Shown piece after piece: positions 29,928 through 38,986 of a DNA stretch of 46,283 nucleotides. Source of the stretch: Pseudomonas proteolytica (lineage in GTDB: Bacteria; Pseudomonadota; Gammaproteobacteria; Pseudomonadales; Pseudomonadaceae); assembly GCF_007858275.1 (NCBI RefSeq), contig NZ_VFEV01000047.1:1-46283 (forward strand), given 5' to 3'. A program made the position numbers and the translations under genes. The notes under the pieces are model-generated. The model was not told the origin of the DNA and searched no databases. It saw only the letters and a program-made list of their open reading frames with translations. Positions within the stretch are counted from its first letter, which is position 1. Each line of letters opens with the position of its first letter.

Positions 29928-32900
29928 GCTACTCACCGTCTTTTCTGACGCAGAGCAGGAAGCCTTGTACGGCCTACCGGACTTCGACGATGCTCAGCGG
30001 CTGGAATACCTGGCGTTGACCGAATCTGAACTGGCGTTCGCCAGCAGCCGGCCTAGCCTGCAGGCCCAAGTCTATTGCGTCTTGCAGATCGGCTACTTCA
30101 AGGCCAAGCATGCTTTCTTCCGCTTCGATTGGCATGAGGTCGAGGACGATTGCGCCTTCGTGCTGAGTCGCTATTTCCACGGCGAAGCGTTCGAACGCAA
30201 GGCGATCACCAAGCATGAGCACTACAGCCAGAGGGGTCAGATCGCCGAACTGTTCGGCTACCGGTCGTGGGCGGCTAGCTTCCTGCCGCAACTGGCACAG
30301 CAGGCTGAACAGATCGTGCGGCGCGACGTAATGCCAGGATTCGTGGCCGCCGAACTGATCGTTTGGCTCAGCGAGCACAAAATCATCCGGCCCGGCCACA
30401 CCACCTTACAAGAGCTGGTCAGTGAAGCCCTGTCCACCGAACGCAGGCGCTTGGGCGGCTTGCTGGCAGAAGTGTTGGACGAATCGGCCAAAGCTGCGCT
30501 GGGCCAGCTCCTGGTGCGTGACGACACCCTGTCTCAACTGGCAGCGCTCAAGCAGGACGCTAAAGATTTCGGCTGGCGTCAGATGGCAGGGGAGCGCGAG
30601 AAGCGCGCCACGCTGAAGTCCTTGCACGGGATCGCCAAGGCGCTGCTGCCCAAGCTCGGCATCTCGCAGCAGAACCTGCTGTACTACGCGAGCCTGGCGA
30701 ACTTCTATACCGTCCATGACCTGCGCCACCTGAAGGCGGAGCAGACCCGGCTCTACCTGCTGTGCTATGCCTGGGTACGTTACCGGCAGCTCACCGACAA
30801 CCTGGTCGACGCGATGGCCTTCCACATGAAAAAACTTGAGGACGAGAGCCGCACGGGTGCGAAACAGTCCTTTGTCGCCGAACAGCTGCGACGCCATCAG
30901 GAAACGCCGCAGGTTGGCCGCCTGCTGTCGCTGTACGTGGACGACAGCGTGGCCGATCCGACGCCGTTCGGCGAGGTGCGCCAACGCGCCTACAAAATCA
31001 TGTCCAGGGAATTGCTGCAAAACACGGCGCAGCGCATGAGCGTCAAGCCACTGAACAAACTGGCGCTGCACTGGCAGGCGGTGGACGGCCTGGCCGAACG
31101 CATTCGACGCCATCTACGGCCGCTGTACGTCGCGCTCGACTTCGCCGGCACGGCCCCCGATAACCCATGGCTCGCGGCGCTGACTTGGGCCAAGAGCGTG
31201 TTCGCCAAGCAGCAGCGCCTATCACAACGGCCACTCGACGAATGTCCGGCGGCAACGCTGCCGAAACGCTTGCGTCCGTACCTGCTGATGTTCGATGCCG
31301 AAGGCACGCCGACAGGCCTGCATGCCGATCGTTACGAATTCTGGCTTTACCGTCAGGTCAGGAAACGCTTCCAGGCGGGCGAGCTCTACATTGACGATAG
31401 CTTGCAGCACCGGCATTTGTCCGACGAGTTGGTTTCGATGGACGAGAAAGCCGCCGTGCTCGCGCAGATGGACATCCCCTTCCTGCGGCAGCCGGTCAGT
31501 GCCCAGCTCGATGCACTGGCGGCCGAGTTGCGTGCGCAATGGGTGGCGTTCAATCGCGAGCTGAAACAGGGCAAGCTGACGCACCTGGAATACGACAAGG
31601 ACACGCAGAGACTGACCTGGCGCAAGCCCAAGGGGGAGAACCAGAAGGCGCGCGAGCAAGCTCTCTACGAGCAACTGCCATACTGCGATGTCGCCGACGT
31701 GTTTCGCTTCGTCAACGGCCAGTGCCAGTTCCTGTCGGCGCTGACACCATTGCAGCCACGCTATGCGAAGAAGGTAGCCGACGCCGACAGTCTGATGGCG
31801 GTGATCATTGCCCAAGCCATGAACCACGGCAACCAGGTTATGGCACGTACCAGCGACATCCCGTACCACGTCCTGGAGAGTACCTACCAGCAGTACCTGC
31901 GCCAGGCGACGCTACATGTGGCCAACGATTGCATCAGCAACGCCATCGCCGCACTGCCGATCTTCCCGCATTACTCGTTCGACCTCGATTCGTTGTACGG
32001 TGCCGTTGATGGGCAGAAATTCGGCGTCGAGCGACCAACTGTGAAGGCGCGCTACTCGCGCAAATATTTCGGCCGCGGCAAGGGCGTCGTCGCCTACACG
32101 CTGCTGTGCAATCACGTGCCGTTGAACGGCTACCTGATAGGCGCACACGAGTACGAGGCTCACCACGTGTTCGACATCTGGTACCGCAACACGTCGGACA
32201 TCGTGCCGAGCGCGATCACCGGCGACATGCACAGCATCAACAAGGCCAACTTCGCCATCCTGCACTGGTTCGGACTTCGTTTCGAGCCGCGCTTCACCGA
32301 CCTCGACGACCAGTTGCAGGAGCTGTATTGCGCCGATGATCTGGCATTGTACGAGAAATGCCTGATCCGGCCGGCTGGCCAGATCGACCGGCAACTCATC
32401 GTCGGTGAGAAGGCGAACATCGACCGAATCGTCGCCACACTGGGCCTGAAGGAAATGACGCAGGGCACGCTGATCCGCAAGCTGTGCACCTATACGGCGC
32501 CGAACCCGACGCGGCGCGCAATCTTCGAGTTCGACAAGCTCATCCGCAGTATCTACACACTGCGCTACCTGCGCGACCCGCAACTGGAGCGTAATGTTCA
32601 CCGCTCGCAGAACCGCATTGAGTCCTATCACCAGCTACGCTCGACCATCGCCCAAGTCGGTGGGAAGAAGGAATTGACCGGCCGCACCGACATCGAAATC
32701 GAGATCAGCAACCAGTGCGCCAGGCTGATCGGCAACGCGATCATCTTCTACAACTCGGCGATCCTGTCCCTGCTGCTGACGAAGTACGAGGCAGCTGGCA
32801 ATGCCAAGGCGCTGGCGTTGATCACGCAGATGTCGCCAGCGGCCTGGCGGCACATCCTGCTGAACGGGCATTACACCTTCCAGACTGACGGCAAGTTCAT

Positions 32901-32940
32901 CGACCTGGATGCGCTCGTGGCGGGACTGGAGCTGGGCTGA
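29911..32940 (+). CDS. tnpA: Tn3-family transposase TnpA
   Basis: The 1009-aa product starts MSNKNKLLTVFSDAEQEALY and has the length and domains of Tn3 transposases: an N-terminal DUF4158 DNA-binding region and the C-terminal DDE domain with YGAVDGQKFGVER, ITGDMHSINKANF and NRIESYHQLRS providing the acidic triad. It joins the terminal repeats to target DNA in replicative transposition. GGAAGGAC precedes the ATG. It appears intact and ends in the right terminal repeat. Confidence 0.92.
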   Translation: MSNKNKLLTVFSDAEQEALYGLPDFDDAQRLEYLALTESELAFASSRPSLQAQVYCVLQIGYFKAKHAFFRFDWHEVEDDCAFVLSRYFHGEAFERKAITKHEHYSQRGQIAELFGYRSWAASFLPQLAQQAEQIVRRDVMPGFVAAELIVWLSEHKIIRPGHTTLQELVSEALSTERRRLGGLLAEVLDESAKAALGQLLVRDDTLSQLAALKQDAKDFGWRQMAGEREKRATLKSLHGIAKALLPKLGISQQNLLYYASLANFYTVHDLRHLKAEQTRLYLLCYAWVRYRQLTDNLVDAMAFHMKKLEDESRTGAKQSFVAEQLRRHQETPQVGRLLSLYVDDSVADPTPFGEVRQRAYKIMSRELLQNTAQRMSVKPLNKLALHWQAVDGLAERIRRHLRPLYVALDFAGTAPDNPWLAALTWAKSVFAKQQRLSQRPLDECPAATLPKRLRPYLLMFDAEGTPTGLHADRYEFWLYRQVRKRFQAGELYIDDSLQHRHLSDELVSMDEKAAVLAQMDIPFLRQPVSAQLDALAAELRAQWVAFNRELKQGKLTHLEYDKDTQRLTWRKPKGENQKAREQALYEQLPYCDVADVFRFVNGQCQFLSALTPLQPRYAKKVADADSLMAVIIAQAMNHGNQVMARTSDIPYHVLESTYQQYLRQATLHVANDCISNAIAALPIFPHYSFDLDSLYGAVDGQKFGVERPTVKARYSRKYFGRGKGVVAYTLLCNHVPLNGYLIGAHEYEAHHVFDIWYRNTSDIVPSAITGDMHSINKANFAILHWFGLRFEPRFTDLDDQLQELYCADDLALYEKCLIRPAGQIDRQLIVGEKANIDRIVATLGLKEMTQGTLIRKLCTYTAPNPTRRAIFEFDKLIRSIYTLRYLRDPQLERNVHRSQNRIESYHQLRSTIAQVGGKKELTGRTDIEIEISNQCARLIGNAIIFYNSAILSLLLTKYEAAGNAKALALITQMSPAAWRHILLNGHYTFQTDGKFIDLDALVAGLELG

Positions 32941-32977
32941 CGGAAATTTCTGGGATTCCGGCGTACAACCCCAGTAG

Positions 32978-33122
32978 GGAACGATGGAATGCAAGCCGGC
33001 GCGGCTGAATGCAAGCTCGCTCGCAAATAATCTGAGCCAGACGGCTCCGTCAGTCGCAGTTAATCTGAGCCGGAAATTGCGCTGATTGCGAGCACGGCCG
33101 TTTTCGATTGCAAGCCGGTACA
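32978..33122 (+). repeat. Solo right end of a second Mu/Tn552-type transposon
   Basis: GATGGAATGCAAGCCGGCGC, CGCAAATAATCTGAGCC, CGCAGTTAATCTGAGCC and the terminal GATTGCAAGCCGGTACA match, unit by unit, the right end of the outer transposon (42292-42463) but with clear differences. The inner part of this end lies at 25788-25810, left of the Tn3 element, which is inserted in it. No matching left end or transposase is present. Confidence 0.75.
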
Positions 33123-33298
33123 GCTACCTGCTCACCCGGAGCGAAGGCACCATCGGCGAGCTTGCACATCTGCTGGTGGCGGCGGCCGTCGCCGCCGTGG
33201 AGAGTGGCGAGGAAGCGATCAACCACCGCACGCTCAGCATGGCCGACTACATCGGCCCCAGTGAGCGGCGGCGACAGTTCGAGCGGGAACTGATGTGA
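33123..33298 (+). pseudogene. tniB: 3' fragment of tniB (Tn5053/Tn402 family)
   Basis: The frame reads GTIGELAHLLVAAAVAAVES and ends IGPSERRRQFERELM, the C-terminus of TniB, the ATPase of Tn5053/Tn402-type transposition. Everything upstream, including tniA, is gone, replaced by the solo transposon end. Its stop overlaps the tniQ start (GTGA), the normal gene order. Confidence 0.85.
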
Positions 33299-34512
33299 AG
33301 TCCGCGCCGCGCTGGCCGCTGCATCCGGCACCCAAGGAAGGCGAAGCCCTGTCCTCATGGCTCAACCGGGTCGCCGCCTGCTACCAGATGGACGTGCACG
33401 AGCTGCTGGCCCACGATCTTGGTCACAGCCAACTTGATGACCTGGATACCGCACCATCCTTGTCGTTGCTGACGGCGCTCTGCCAGCGCAGTGGCGTCGA
33501 GCTGGAGCGGTTGCGCAGCATGAGTCTTGCAGGCTGGGTGCCGTGGCTGCTCGACAGTCTCGACGATTCGGTACCAGCAGCCTTGGAAACCTATACATTC
33601 CAATGCGCGGTGCTCCTGCCCAAGCGCACCCGCAAGGTGCGGTCCATCACTCGCTGGCGTGCCTGGCTACCGAGCCAGACGATTCGCCGGGCGTGTCCGC
33701 AGTGTCTGAACGATCCAACGAATCAAGCTGTGCTACTCGTCTGGCAGCTCCCCTTGATGCTGAGCTGCCCGCAGCATGGCTGCTGGCTGGAGTCCTACTG
33801 GGGCATGCCCGGCCGGTATCTTCAGTGGGAAATCGCCGATGCTGCGCCGCGCCCTGCCGATGACGCAATCGCCTGCATGGACCGGCGCACCTGGCAGGCG
33901 CTGACGACGGGTTTTGTGGAGCTGCCGCGTCGGCGTGTCCACGCCGGCTTGTGGTTCCGGCTGCTGCGCACCCTGCTTGATGAGCTGAACACGCCGCTCT
34001 CGCACTGCGGCAGTTGCTCGGCGAGCATCCGCCATGTCTGGGAGCGCTGCGGCCATCCGCTGCGCGCCGGGCAGAGTCTGTGGCGTCCCTACGAGATTCT
34101 GGCCCCGGCGGTGCAGTGGCAGATGCTGGAGGCGGCGGCCACCGCCATCACGCTGATCGAGTCAAAGGCGCTGATCCCGCGCGGGGAACAGGCCGCGCTG
34201 TTTCAGACGGAGCCGCACACTGGTTTCACCAACGGCCTGCCGGCGAAGGTGCCGAAGCCGGAACCCATCAACCACTGGCAACGAGCAGCCCAGGCCATCG
34301 ATGAGGCCATCATTGAAGCGCGACACAACCCGGAGACGGCCCGCTTGCTGTTCACACTGGCGTCCTACGGGCGACGCGACCCCGAATCCCTGGAACGTTT
34401 GCGCGCCACGTTCACCAAGGAGGGCATCCCGCCGGAGTTTTTGTCACATTACGAGCCTGAATGGCCGTTTGCAGGTCTTAGACTAAATGACGGGTTAAGT
34501 GACAGTTTTTGA
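33295..34512 (+). CDS. tniQ: TniQ, transposition protein of Tn5053/Tn402 family
   Basis: The 405-aa product starts (GTG) with KSAPRWPLHPAPKEGEALSS and contains zinc-finger CPQC...CPQHG blocks (RACPQCLND, LSCPQHGCW, CGSCSASIR). TniQ helps target-site choice and is essential for Tn5053 transposition. It appears complete, but without TniA and TniB in this element it cannot work alone. Confidence 0.9.
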   Translation: MKSAPRWPLHPAPKEGEALSSWLNRVAACYQMDVHELLAHDLGHSQLDDLDTAPSLSLLTALCQRSGVELERLRSMSLAGWVPWLLDSLDDSVPAALETYTFQCAVLLPKRTRKVRSITRWRAWLPSQTIRRACPQCLNDPTNQAVLLVWQLPLMLSCPQHGCWLESYWGMPGRYLQWEIADAAPRPADDAIACMDRRTWQALTTGFVELPRRRVHAGLWFRLLRTLLDELNTPLSHCGSCSASIRHVWERCGHPLRAGQSLWRPYEILAPAVQWQMLEAAATAITLIESKALIPRGEQAALFQTEPHTGFTNGLPAKVPKPEPINHWQRAAQAIDEAIIEARHNPETARLLFTLASYGRRDPESLERLRATFTKEGIPPEFLSHYEPEWPFAGLRLNDGLSDSF

Positions 34513-34572
34513 CGGCGAGAACTTTCTGGCTCACACTGTCACATAATCGAACGTATATGTGACAGGTACGAC
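34513..34572. promoter_or_regulatory. res: res site upstream of tniR
   Basis: The inverted repeat TGTCACATA (34537-34545) / TATGTGACA (34556-34564) lies just before tniR, with further GTGACA half sites at about 34499. This fits the resolution site and autoregulatory region of Tn5053-type elements. Confidence 0.7.
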
Positions 34573-35187
34573 ATGCTGATAGGCTACATGCGGGTATCGA
34601 AGGCGGACGGCTCCCAGGCTACCGATTTGCAGCGCGACGCGCTGATTGCCGCCGGGGTCGATCCAGTACATCTTTACGAGGACCAGGCATCCGGCATGCG
34701 CGAGGATCGGCCCGGCTTGACGAGCTGCCTGAAGGCGTTGCGAACTGGCGACACACTGGTCGTGTGGAAACTGGATCGGCTCGGACGCGACCTGCGACAT
34801 CTCATCAACACCGTGCACGACCTGACTGGGCGCGGCATCGGCTTGAAGGTATTAACCGGGCACGGCGCGGCCATCGACACCACGACCGCCGCCGGCAAGC
34901 TGGTCTTTGGCATCTTCGCCGCCCTGGCCGAGTTCGAGCGCGAGTTGATCGCGGAGCGCACGATTGCCGGCCTAGCCTCGGCCCGCGCGCGCGGGCGGAA
35001 AGGCGGCCGGCCGTTCAAGATGACCGCCGCCAAGCTGCGGCTGGCGATGGCGGCAATGGGTCAGCCAGAGACCAAGGTCGGCGACCTGTGCCAGGAACTT
35101 GGCGTCACGCGGCAGACCCTGTATCGGCATGTTTCACCCAAGGGTGAGCTACGTCCAGATGGCGAGAAGCTACTCAGCCGAATTTGA
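34573..35187 (+). CDS. tniR: Serine resolvase TniR
   Basis: The 204-aa product starts MLIGYMRVSKADGSQATDLQ with catalytic Ser9, has VVWKLDRLGRDLRHL and AEFERELIAERT, and ends with a helix-turn-helix (KVGDLCQELGVTRQTLYRHV). It resolves Tn5053-type cointegrates at res. It converges on the mer operon, the usual Tn5053 layout. Confidence 0.9.
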   Translation: MLIGYMRVSKADGSQATDLQRDALIAAGVDPVHLYEDQASGMREDRPGLTSCLKALRTGDTLVVWKLDRLGRDLRHLINTVHDLTGRGIGLKVLTGHGAAIDTTTAAGKLVFGIFAALAEFERELIAERTIAGLASARARGRKGGRPFKMTAAKLRLAMAAMGQPETKVGDLCQELGVTRQTLYRHVSPKGELRPDGEKLLSRI

Positions 35188-35239
35188 TGCCGGCATGAGG
35201 CAACGTAGCGACAGCGTGGTTTGTCTCAATGGGAAGCGC

Positions 35240-35476
35240 TCATGATCGATCTTTGAAGGCCCGCAGCAGTCGTGTCACAGACAGGACGAACAAACCGGTC
35301 AGCGTGAGGGCTGCGATACCCCAGTACTCTCCGATGAACGCGCCGGCCGTCGTGCCGGCCAGCACAATGGCGAGAATCGGCAAATGGCAGGGACAGGTGA
35401 GCACGGCCAGCGCGCCCCACAGGTAGCCGGTGATCGGTTTGTGCGTCTCGGACGGCAAGCGCTCGGGGCTGTTCAT
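35240..35476 (-). CDS. merE: Mercury transport protein MerE
   Basis: The 78-aa membrane protein starts MNSPERLPSETHKPITGYLW, has two membrane segments and the paired cysteine motif TCPCHLPIL in the first. MerE can transport mercuric and organic mercury ions. Its start overlaps merD by 4 bases. It is the last gene of the mer operon. Confidence 0.92.
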   Translation of the reverse strand: MNSPERLPSETHKPITGYLWGALAVLTCPCHLPILAIVLAGTTAGAFIGEYWGIAALTLTGLFVLSVTRLLRAFKDRS

Positions 35477-35838
35477 GGCAGACTCTCCGCGTGCTGTGCC
35501 GGCTCGGTCGGCATGGTGGCCAACTGCACCTCCAGATCGGCCAACGCTTCGCGCCGACGCTCGACGAACTGGCGCAGAACGGCAAGCTGCGCGGCCGCTT
35601 CATCGCCGTCCGCAGCATCCAGCGCCCGGCACAGCCGCGCCAGCGCGTCCAGGCCGATGCCCGCCTCGAAGGCCGCCCGCACGAAGCACAGCCGTTGCAA
35701 GGCGGCATCATCGAACAGGCCATAGCCGCCCGGGGTGCACGCCACCGGACGCAGCAATCCGCGCAGCAGGTAGTCGCGCACGATATGCACGCTCACCCCG
35801 GCATCAAGGGCCAGCCGGGACACGGTGTAGGCGCTCAT
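35473..35838 (-). CDS. merD: Mercury operon co-regulator MerD
   Basis: The 121-aa product starts MSAYTVSRLALDAGVSVHIV with a MerR-like helix-turn-helix and wing, and continues with a dimerisation helix but lacks MerR's three metal cysteines. MerD displaces MerR-Hg from the operator to switch the operon off. It lies between merA and merE. Confidence 0.92.
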   Translation of the reverse strand: MSAYTVSRLALDAGVSVHIVRDYLLRGLLRPVACTPGGYGLFDDAALQRLCFVRAAFEAGIGLDALARLCRALDAADGDEAAAQLAVLRQFVERRREALADLEVQLATMPTEPAQHAESLP

Positions 35839-35854
35839 TGAAAACCTCCTTTTT

Positions 35855-37501
35855 TTATCCAGCGCAGCAGGAAAGCTGCTTCACGTCCTTGTTGAAGGTC
35901 TGCGCCGCAAGCTTCAACCCCTCGACCATTGTCAGGTAGGGGAACAACTGGTCGGCCAGTTCCTGCACCGTCATGCGGTTGCGGATGGCGAGCACCGCCG
36001 TCTGGATCAGTTCGCCCGCTTCCGGGGCCACCGCCTGCACGCCGATGAGCCGTCCGCTACCTTCCTCGATGACCAGCTTGATGAAGCCGCGTGTGTCGAA
36101 GTTGGCAAGCGCTCGCGGAACGTTGTCGAGTGTCAGCGTGCGACTGTCGGTCTCGATGCCATCGTGGTGCGCTTCCGCCTCGCTGTAGCCCACGGTGGCG
36201 ACTTGCGGGTCGGTGAACACCACTGCCGGCATCGCGGTCAGATTGAGGGCTGCGTCGCCGCCGGTCATGTTGATCGCGGCACGGGTGCCGGCGGCCGCTG
36301 CCACGTAGACGAACTGCGGCTGGTCGGTGCAGTCGCCGGCCGCGTAGATGTTCGGGTTGCTCGTGCGCATGCCTTGGTCGATAACGATGGCCCCTTGCGC
36401 ATTGACAGTGACCCCCGCCGCGTCCAGCGCGAGGCTGCGCGTATTCGGTGCCCGACCGGTGGCAACCAGCAACTTGTCAGCGCGCAATTCACCGTGTCCG
36501 GTGGTCAGCACGAATTCGCCGTTCACATGGGCGACCTGGCTGGCTTGCGTGTGCTCCAGCACCTCGATGCCCTCGGCGCGGAAAGCGGCTGTCACGGCCT
36601 CGCCGATGGCCGGGTCTTCCCGGAAGAACAAGGTGCTGCGTGCCAGGATCGTGACCTGGCTGCCGAGCCGGGCAAAGGCTTGCGCCAGTTCCAACGCCAC
36701 CACCGACGAACCGATCACGGCCAGGCGTGCGGGAATGGTGTCGCTGACAAGCGCTTCGGTGGAAGTCCAGTAGGGTGACTCTTTCAGGCCCGGAATCGGC
36801 GGCACGGCCGGACTGGCACCGGTGGCGACCAGGCAGCGGTCGAACGTTACCTCGCGCTCGCCACCCTCGTTCAAACGGACGACCAGGCTCTGGTCGTCCT
36901 TGAAACGCGCTTCACCGTGCAAAACGGTGATGGCTGGATTGCCGTCCAGGATGCCTTCGTATTTGGCGTGCCGCAGTTCATCGACACGGGCCTGCTGCTG
37001 GGCCAGCAGTTTGCTGCGGTCAATCGCAGGCACAGTTGCCGCAATACCGCCGTCGAACGGACTTTCCCGGCGCAGATGGGCAATATGGGCAGCGCGGATC
37101 ATGATCTTGGACGGCACACAGCCGATATTGACGCAGGTGCCGCCGATGGTGCCGCGTTCGATCAGCGTGACCGTCGCGCCTTGCTCGACGGCCTTCAGCG
37201 CCGCCGCCATCGCGGCCCCGCCGCTGCCAATGATGGCGATATGCAAACCGGCGCCCTCAAGTGCATCACGGATTTTTGGTTCATCTTTGAAATCACCAAC
37301 CCGGATCGAGCCTTGATAACCCAATGCGGCGATGGCGGCCAGCAGTTGGTTGTGGCTCACGGCGGTGTCTGCCATGACTTGCGCGCGGCTTTCTGGATAG
37401 GACACCACAGCGGCATTCACGCCGGGAATCTTTTCCAAAGCATCTTTGACATGGGTGGCGCAGGATGTGCAGGTCATGCCATTCACGGTGATTTCGGTCA
37501 T
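35855..37501 (-). CDS. merA: Mercuric reductase MerA
   Basis: The 548-aa flavoprotein starts MTEITVNGMTCTSCATHVKD, an HMA domain with C11 and C14. It then has the FAD-binding GSGGAAMAAALKA, the redox pair in GTCVNIGCVPSK (C123, C128), and the C-terminal mercury-handling cysteines CCAG (C545, C546). It reduces Hg(II) to volatile Hg(0) with NADPH in the cytoplasm. The start at 37501 follows merF with a 4-base overlap; the longer upstream frame is inside merF and merP. Confidence 0.95.
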   Translation of the reverse strand: MTEITVNGMTCTSCATHVKDALEKIPGVNAAVVSYPESRAQVMADTAVSHNQLLAAIAALGYQGSIRVGDFKDEPKIRDALEGAGLHIAIIGSGGAAMAAALKAVEQGATVTLIERGTIGGTCVNIGCVPSKIMIRAAHIAHLRRESPFDGGIAATVPAIDRSKLLAQQQARVDELRHAKYEGILDGNPAITVLHGEARFKDDQSLVVRLNEGGEREVTFDRCLVATGASPAVPPIPGLKESPYWTSTEALVSDTIPARLAVIGSSVVALELAQAFARLGSQVTILARSTLFFREDPAIGEAVTAAFRAEGIEVLEHTQASQVAHVNGEFVLTTGHGELRADKLLVATGRAPNTRSLALDAAGVTVNAQGAIVIDQGMRTSNPNIYAAGDCTDQPQFVYVAAAAGTRAAINMTGGDAALNLTAMPAVVFTDPQVATVGYSEAEAHHDGIETDSRTLTLDNVPRALANFDTRGFIKLVIEEGSGRLIGVQAVAPEAGELIQTAVLAIRNRMTVQELADQLFPYLTMVEGLKLAAQTFNKDVKQLSCCAG

Positions 37502-37743
37502 TTTTTTACTCCATTGAATTTCGGGGTGCAGCAGGCATCGGCTTGGCGTTTTCGTTGGATGGCGTAGATGGTCAAGCCGATGAAAATCGCCAGCGCAGGC
37601 AGCAGCACATAGTCCAGATAGCCGGTCAGCGCGGACAAGCCGACCACACCGAGCAAAATGACCAGAACAGGGGTGAAGCAACACAGCGCCACGAGGGTTG
37701 TGCCAATGATGCTGACCCGCAGCAGTGTCTTCGGGTCTTTCAT
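37498..37743 (-). CDS. merF: Mercury transport protein MerF
   Basis: The 81-aa membrane protein starts MKDPKTLLRVSIIGTTLVAL and has two membrane segments with the CC pair in VALCCFTPVL and a second pair near the end (DACCTPKF). It carries Hg(II) through the inner membrane to MerA. Presence of merF between merP and merA is typical of Tn5053-type operons. Confidence 0.93.
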   Translation of the reverse strand: MKDPKTLLRVSIIGTTLVALCCFTPVLVILLGVVGLSALTGYLDYVLLPALAIFIGLTIYAIQRKRQADACCTPKFNGVKK

Positions 37744-37745
37744 GA

Positions 37746-38021
37746 TCAGTTCTTGACTGATGATGGGTAGCCCGCATCCTCGGTAGCCTTGGTCAGTTTC
37801 TGCACGCTGGTCTTGGCATCATCGAAGGTGACCACCGCTTCGCGCGTCTCGAAGGTCACGTCAACTTTACTGACGCCATCGACCTTGGAAATCGCCTTCT
37901 TGACAGTGATCGGACAGGCCGAGCAGGTCATGCCCGGTACGGACAGCGTAACGGTCTGGGTGGCGGCCCACACGGGGGCAACAACGGCAGCGAGGGCAAG
38001 GGCGGAAAGCAGCTTTTTCAT
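37746..38021 (-). CDS. merP: Periplasmic mercury-binding protein MerP
   Basis: The 91-aa product has a signal peptide (MKKLLSALALAAVVAPVWAA) and an HMA fold with GMTCSACPITVKKAI. It scavenges Hg(II) in the periplasm and passes it to MerT or MerF. Confidence 0.95.
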   Translation of the reverse strand: MKKLLSALALAAVVAPVWAATQTVTLSVPGMTCSACPITVKKAISKVDGVSKVDVTFETREAVVTFDDAKTSVQKLTKATEDAGYPSSVKN

Positions 38022-38036
38022 GGTGAACTCCTGTGA

Positions 38037-38387
38037 TCAATAGAAAAATGGCACGACGTAGGGAAATCCGAGCGCGACCAAAACCAGCACGGCCACGCCC
38101 CAGAAAATGAGCTTGTAAGTAGCTCGCACTTGGGGAATCGCGCAAACCTCACCCGGTTTGCAGGCGGCTGACGGCCGGTAGATGCGCCGCCAGGCGAAGA
38201 ACAACGCCACCAGCGCCACGCCGATAAAGATGGGGCGATAGGGTTCCAACACCGTCAAGTTGCCGATCCAAGCGCCGCTGAACCCCAAGGCGATCAGAAC
38301 CAGCGGCCCGAGGCAGCAAGCCGAGGCGAGGATGGCGGCCAGCCCGCCAGTGAAGAGCGCGCCGCGCCCGTTTTGAGGTTCAGACAT
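38037..38387 (-). CDS. merT: Mercury transport protein MerT
   Basis: The 116-aa inner-membrane protein has three membrane segments, the CC pair in ASACCLGPLVL and the cytoplasmic loop cysteines (AACKPGEVCAI). It is the first gene after the mer promoter. Start chosen at MSEPQNGRGA (38387); the longer frame runs through the operator. Confidence 0.95.
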   Translation of the reverse strand: MSEPQNGRGALFTGGLAAILASACCLGPLVLIALGFSGAWIGNLTVLEPYRPIFIGVALVALFFAWRRIYRPSAACKPGEVCAIPQVRATYKLIFWGVAVLVLVALGFPYVVPFFY

Positions 38388-38422
38388 ACGTTTGTCCTTT
38401 CGAATCTGAATTGGATAGCTTA

Positions 38423-38453
38423 AGCTTACTTCCGTAGTTATGTACGGAGTCAA
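38423..38453 (-). promoter_or_regulatory. merT promoter and MerR operator
   Basis: Minus strand: TTGACT (38453-38448) and TAAGCT (38428-38423) with a 19-bp spacer holding the dyad CCGTAC...TACGG. This is the standard MerR-distorted promoter between merR and merT. Confidence 0.93.
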
Positions 38454-38458
38454 GCGAT

Positions 38459-38893
38459 ATGGAAAACAATTTGGAGAACCTGACCATTGGCGTTTTCGCC
38501 AGGACGGCCGGGGTCAATGTGGAGACCATCCGGTTCTATCAGCGCAAGGGCTTGCTCCCGGAACCGGACAAGCCTTACGGCAGCATTCGCCGCTATGGCG
38601 AGACGGATGTAACGCGGGTGCGCTTCGTGAAATCAGCCCAGCGGTTGGGCTTCAGCCTGGATGAGATCGCCGAGCTGCTGCGGCTGGAGGATGGCACCCA
38701 TTGTGAGGAAGCCAGCAGCCTGGCCGAGCACAAGCTCAAGGACGTGCGCGAGAGGATGGCTGACCTGGCGCGCATGGAGGCCGTGCTGTCTGATTTGGTG
38801 TGCGCCTGCCATGCGCGGAAGGGGAACGTTTCCTGCCCGCTGATTGCGTCACTGCAAGGGAAGAAAGAACCGCGCAGTGCGGACGCGGTGTAG
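38459..38893 (+). CDS. merR: Mercury-responsive regulator MerR
   Basis: The 144-aa product has the N-terminal helix-turn-helix and wing (IGVFARTAGVNVETIRFYQR), a long dimerisation helix and the metal cysteines in GTHCEEA, VCACHARKGNVSCPL. It represses the mer promoter without mercury and activates it when Hg(II) binds across the dimer. It is divergent from merT. Confidence 0.95.
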   Translation: MENNLENLTIGVFARTAGVNVETIRFYQRKGLLPEPDKPYGSIRRYGETDVTRVRFVKSAQRLGFSLDEIAELLRLEDGTHCEEASSLAEHKLKDVRERMADLARMEAVLSDLVCACHARKGNVSCPLIASLQGKKEPRSADAV

Positions 38894-38909
38894 CCCGAGG
38901 GAACTACGC

Positions 38910-38947
38910 CTTAGCGTGCTTTATTTTCCGTTTTCTGAGGCGACTCC
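38910..38947 (-). repeat. Vestigial 38-bp Tn21/Tn501-type inverted repeat
   Basis: Read on the minus strand from 38947 it is GGAGTCGCCTCAGAAAACGG, continuing AAAATAAAGCACGCTAAG, close to the 38-bp repeat of Tn21/Tn501. It lies 17 bp after merR. It records that the mer genes came from a Tn21-type ancestor before entering a Tn5053-type element. Confidence 0.85.
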
Positions 38948-38986
38948 AACGTCAGAAAAGACCGTGCGGTCGACTTTTGATATTTC

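Larger units (their letters stand above)
25811..32972 (+). mobile_element. Complete 7.16-kb Tn3-family transposon with higBA and a c-di-GMP phosphodiesterase gene
   Basis: The 35-bp terminal repeats are 25811-25845 (GGGGATGTAAGCCGGAACCC...) and, inverted, 32938-32972 (GGGGTTGTACGCCGGAATCC...), 32 of 35 identical. Both are flanked by AGTAG (25806-25810 and 32973-32977), the 5-bp duplication of this family. Inside are tnpA, tnpR, higBA, three accessory genes and an HD-GYP gene. It sits inside a solo end of a Mu/Tn552-type element. Confidence 0.9.

Noticed and set aside
37502..37777. 640-aa MerA from the upstream start
   Set aside because: The extra 92 codons overlap merF and merP in another frame; standard MerA starts at the HMA domain (37501).
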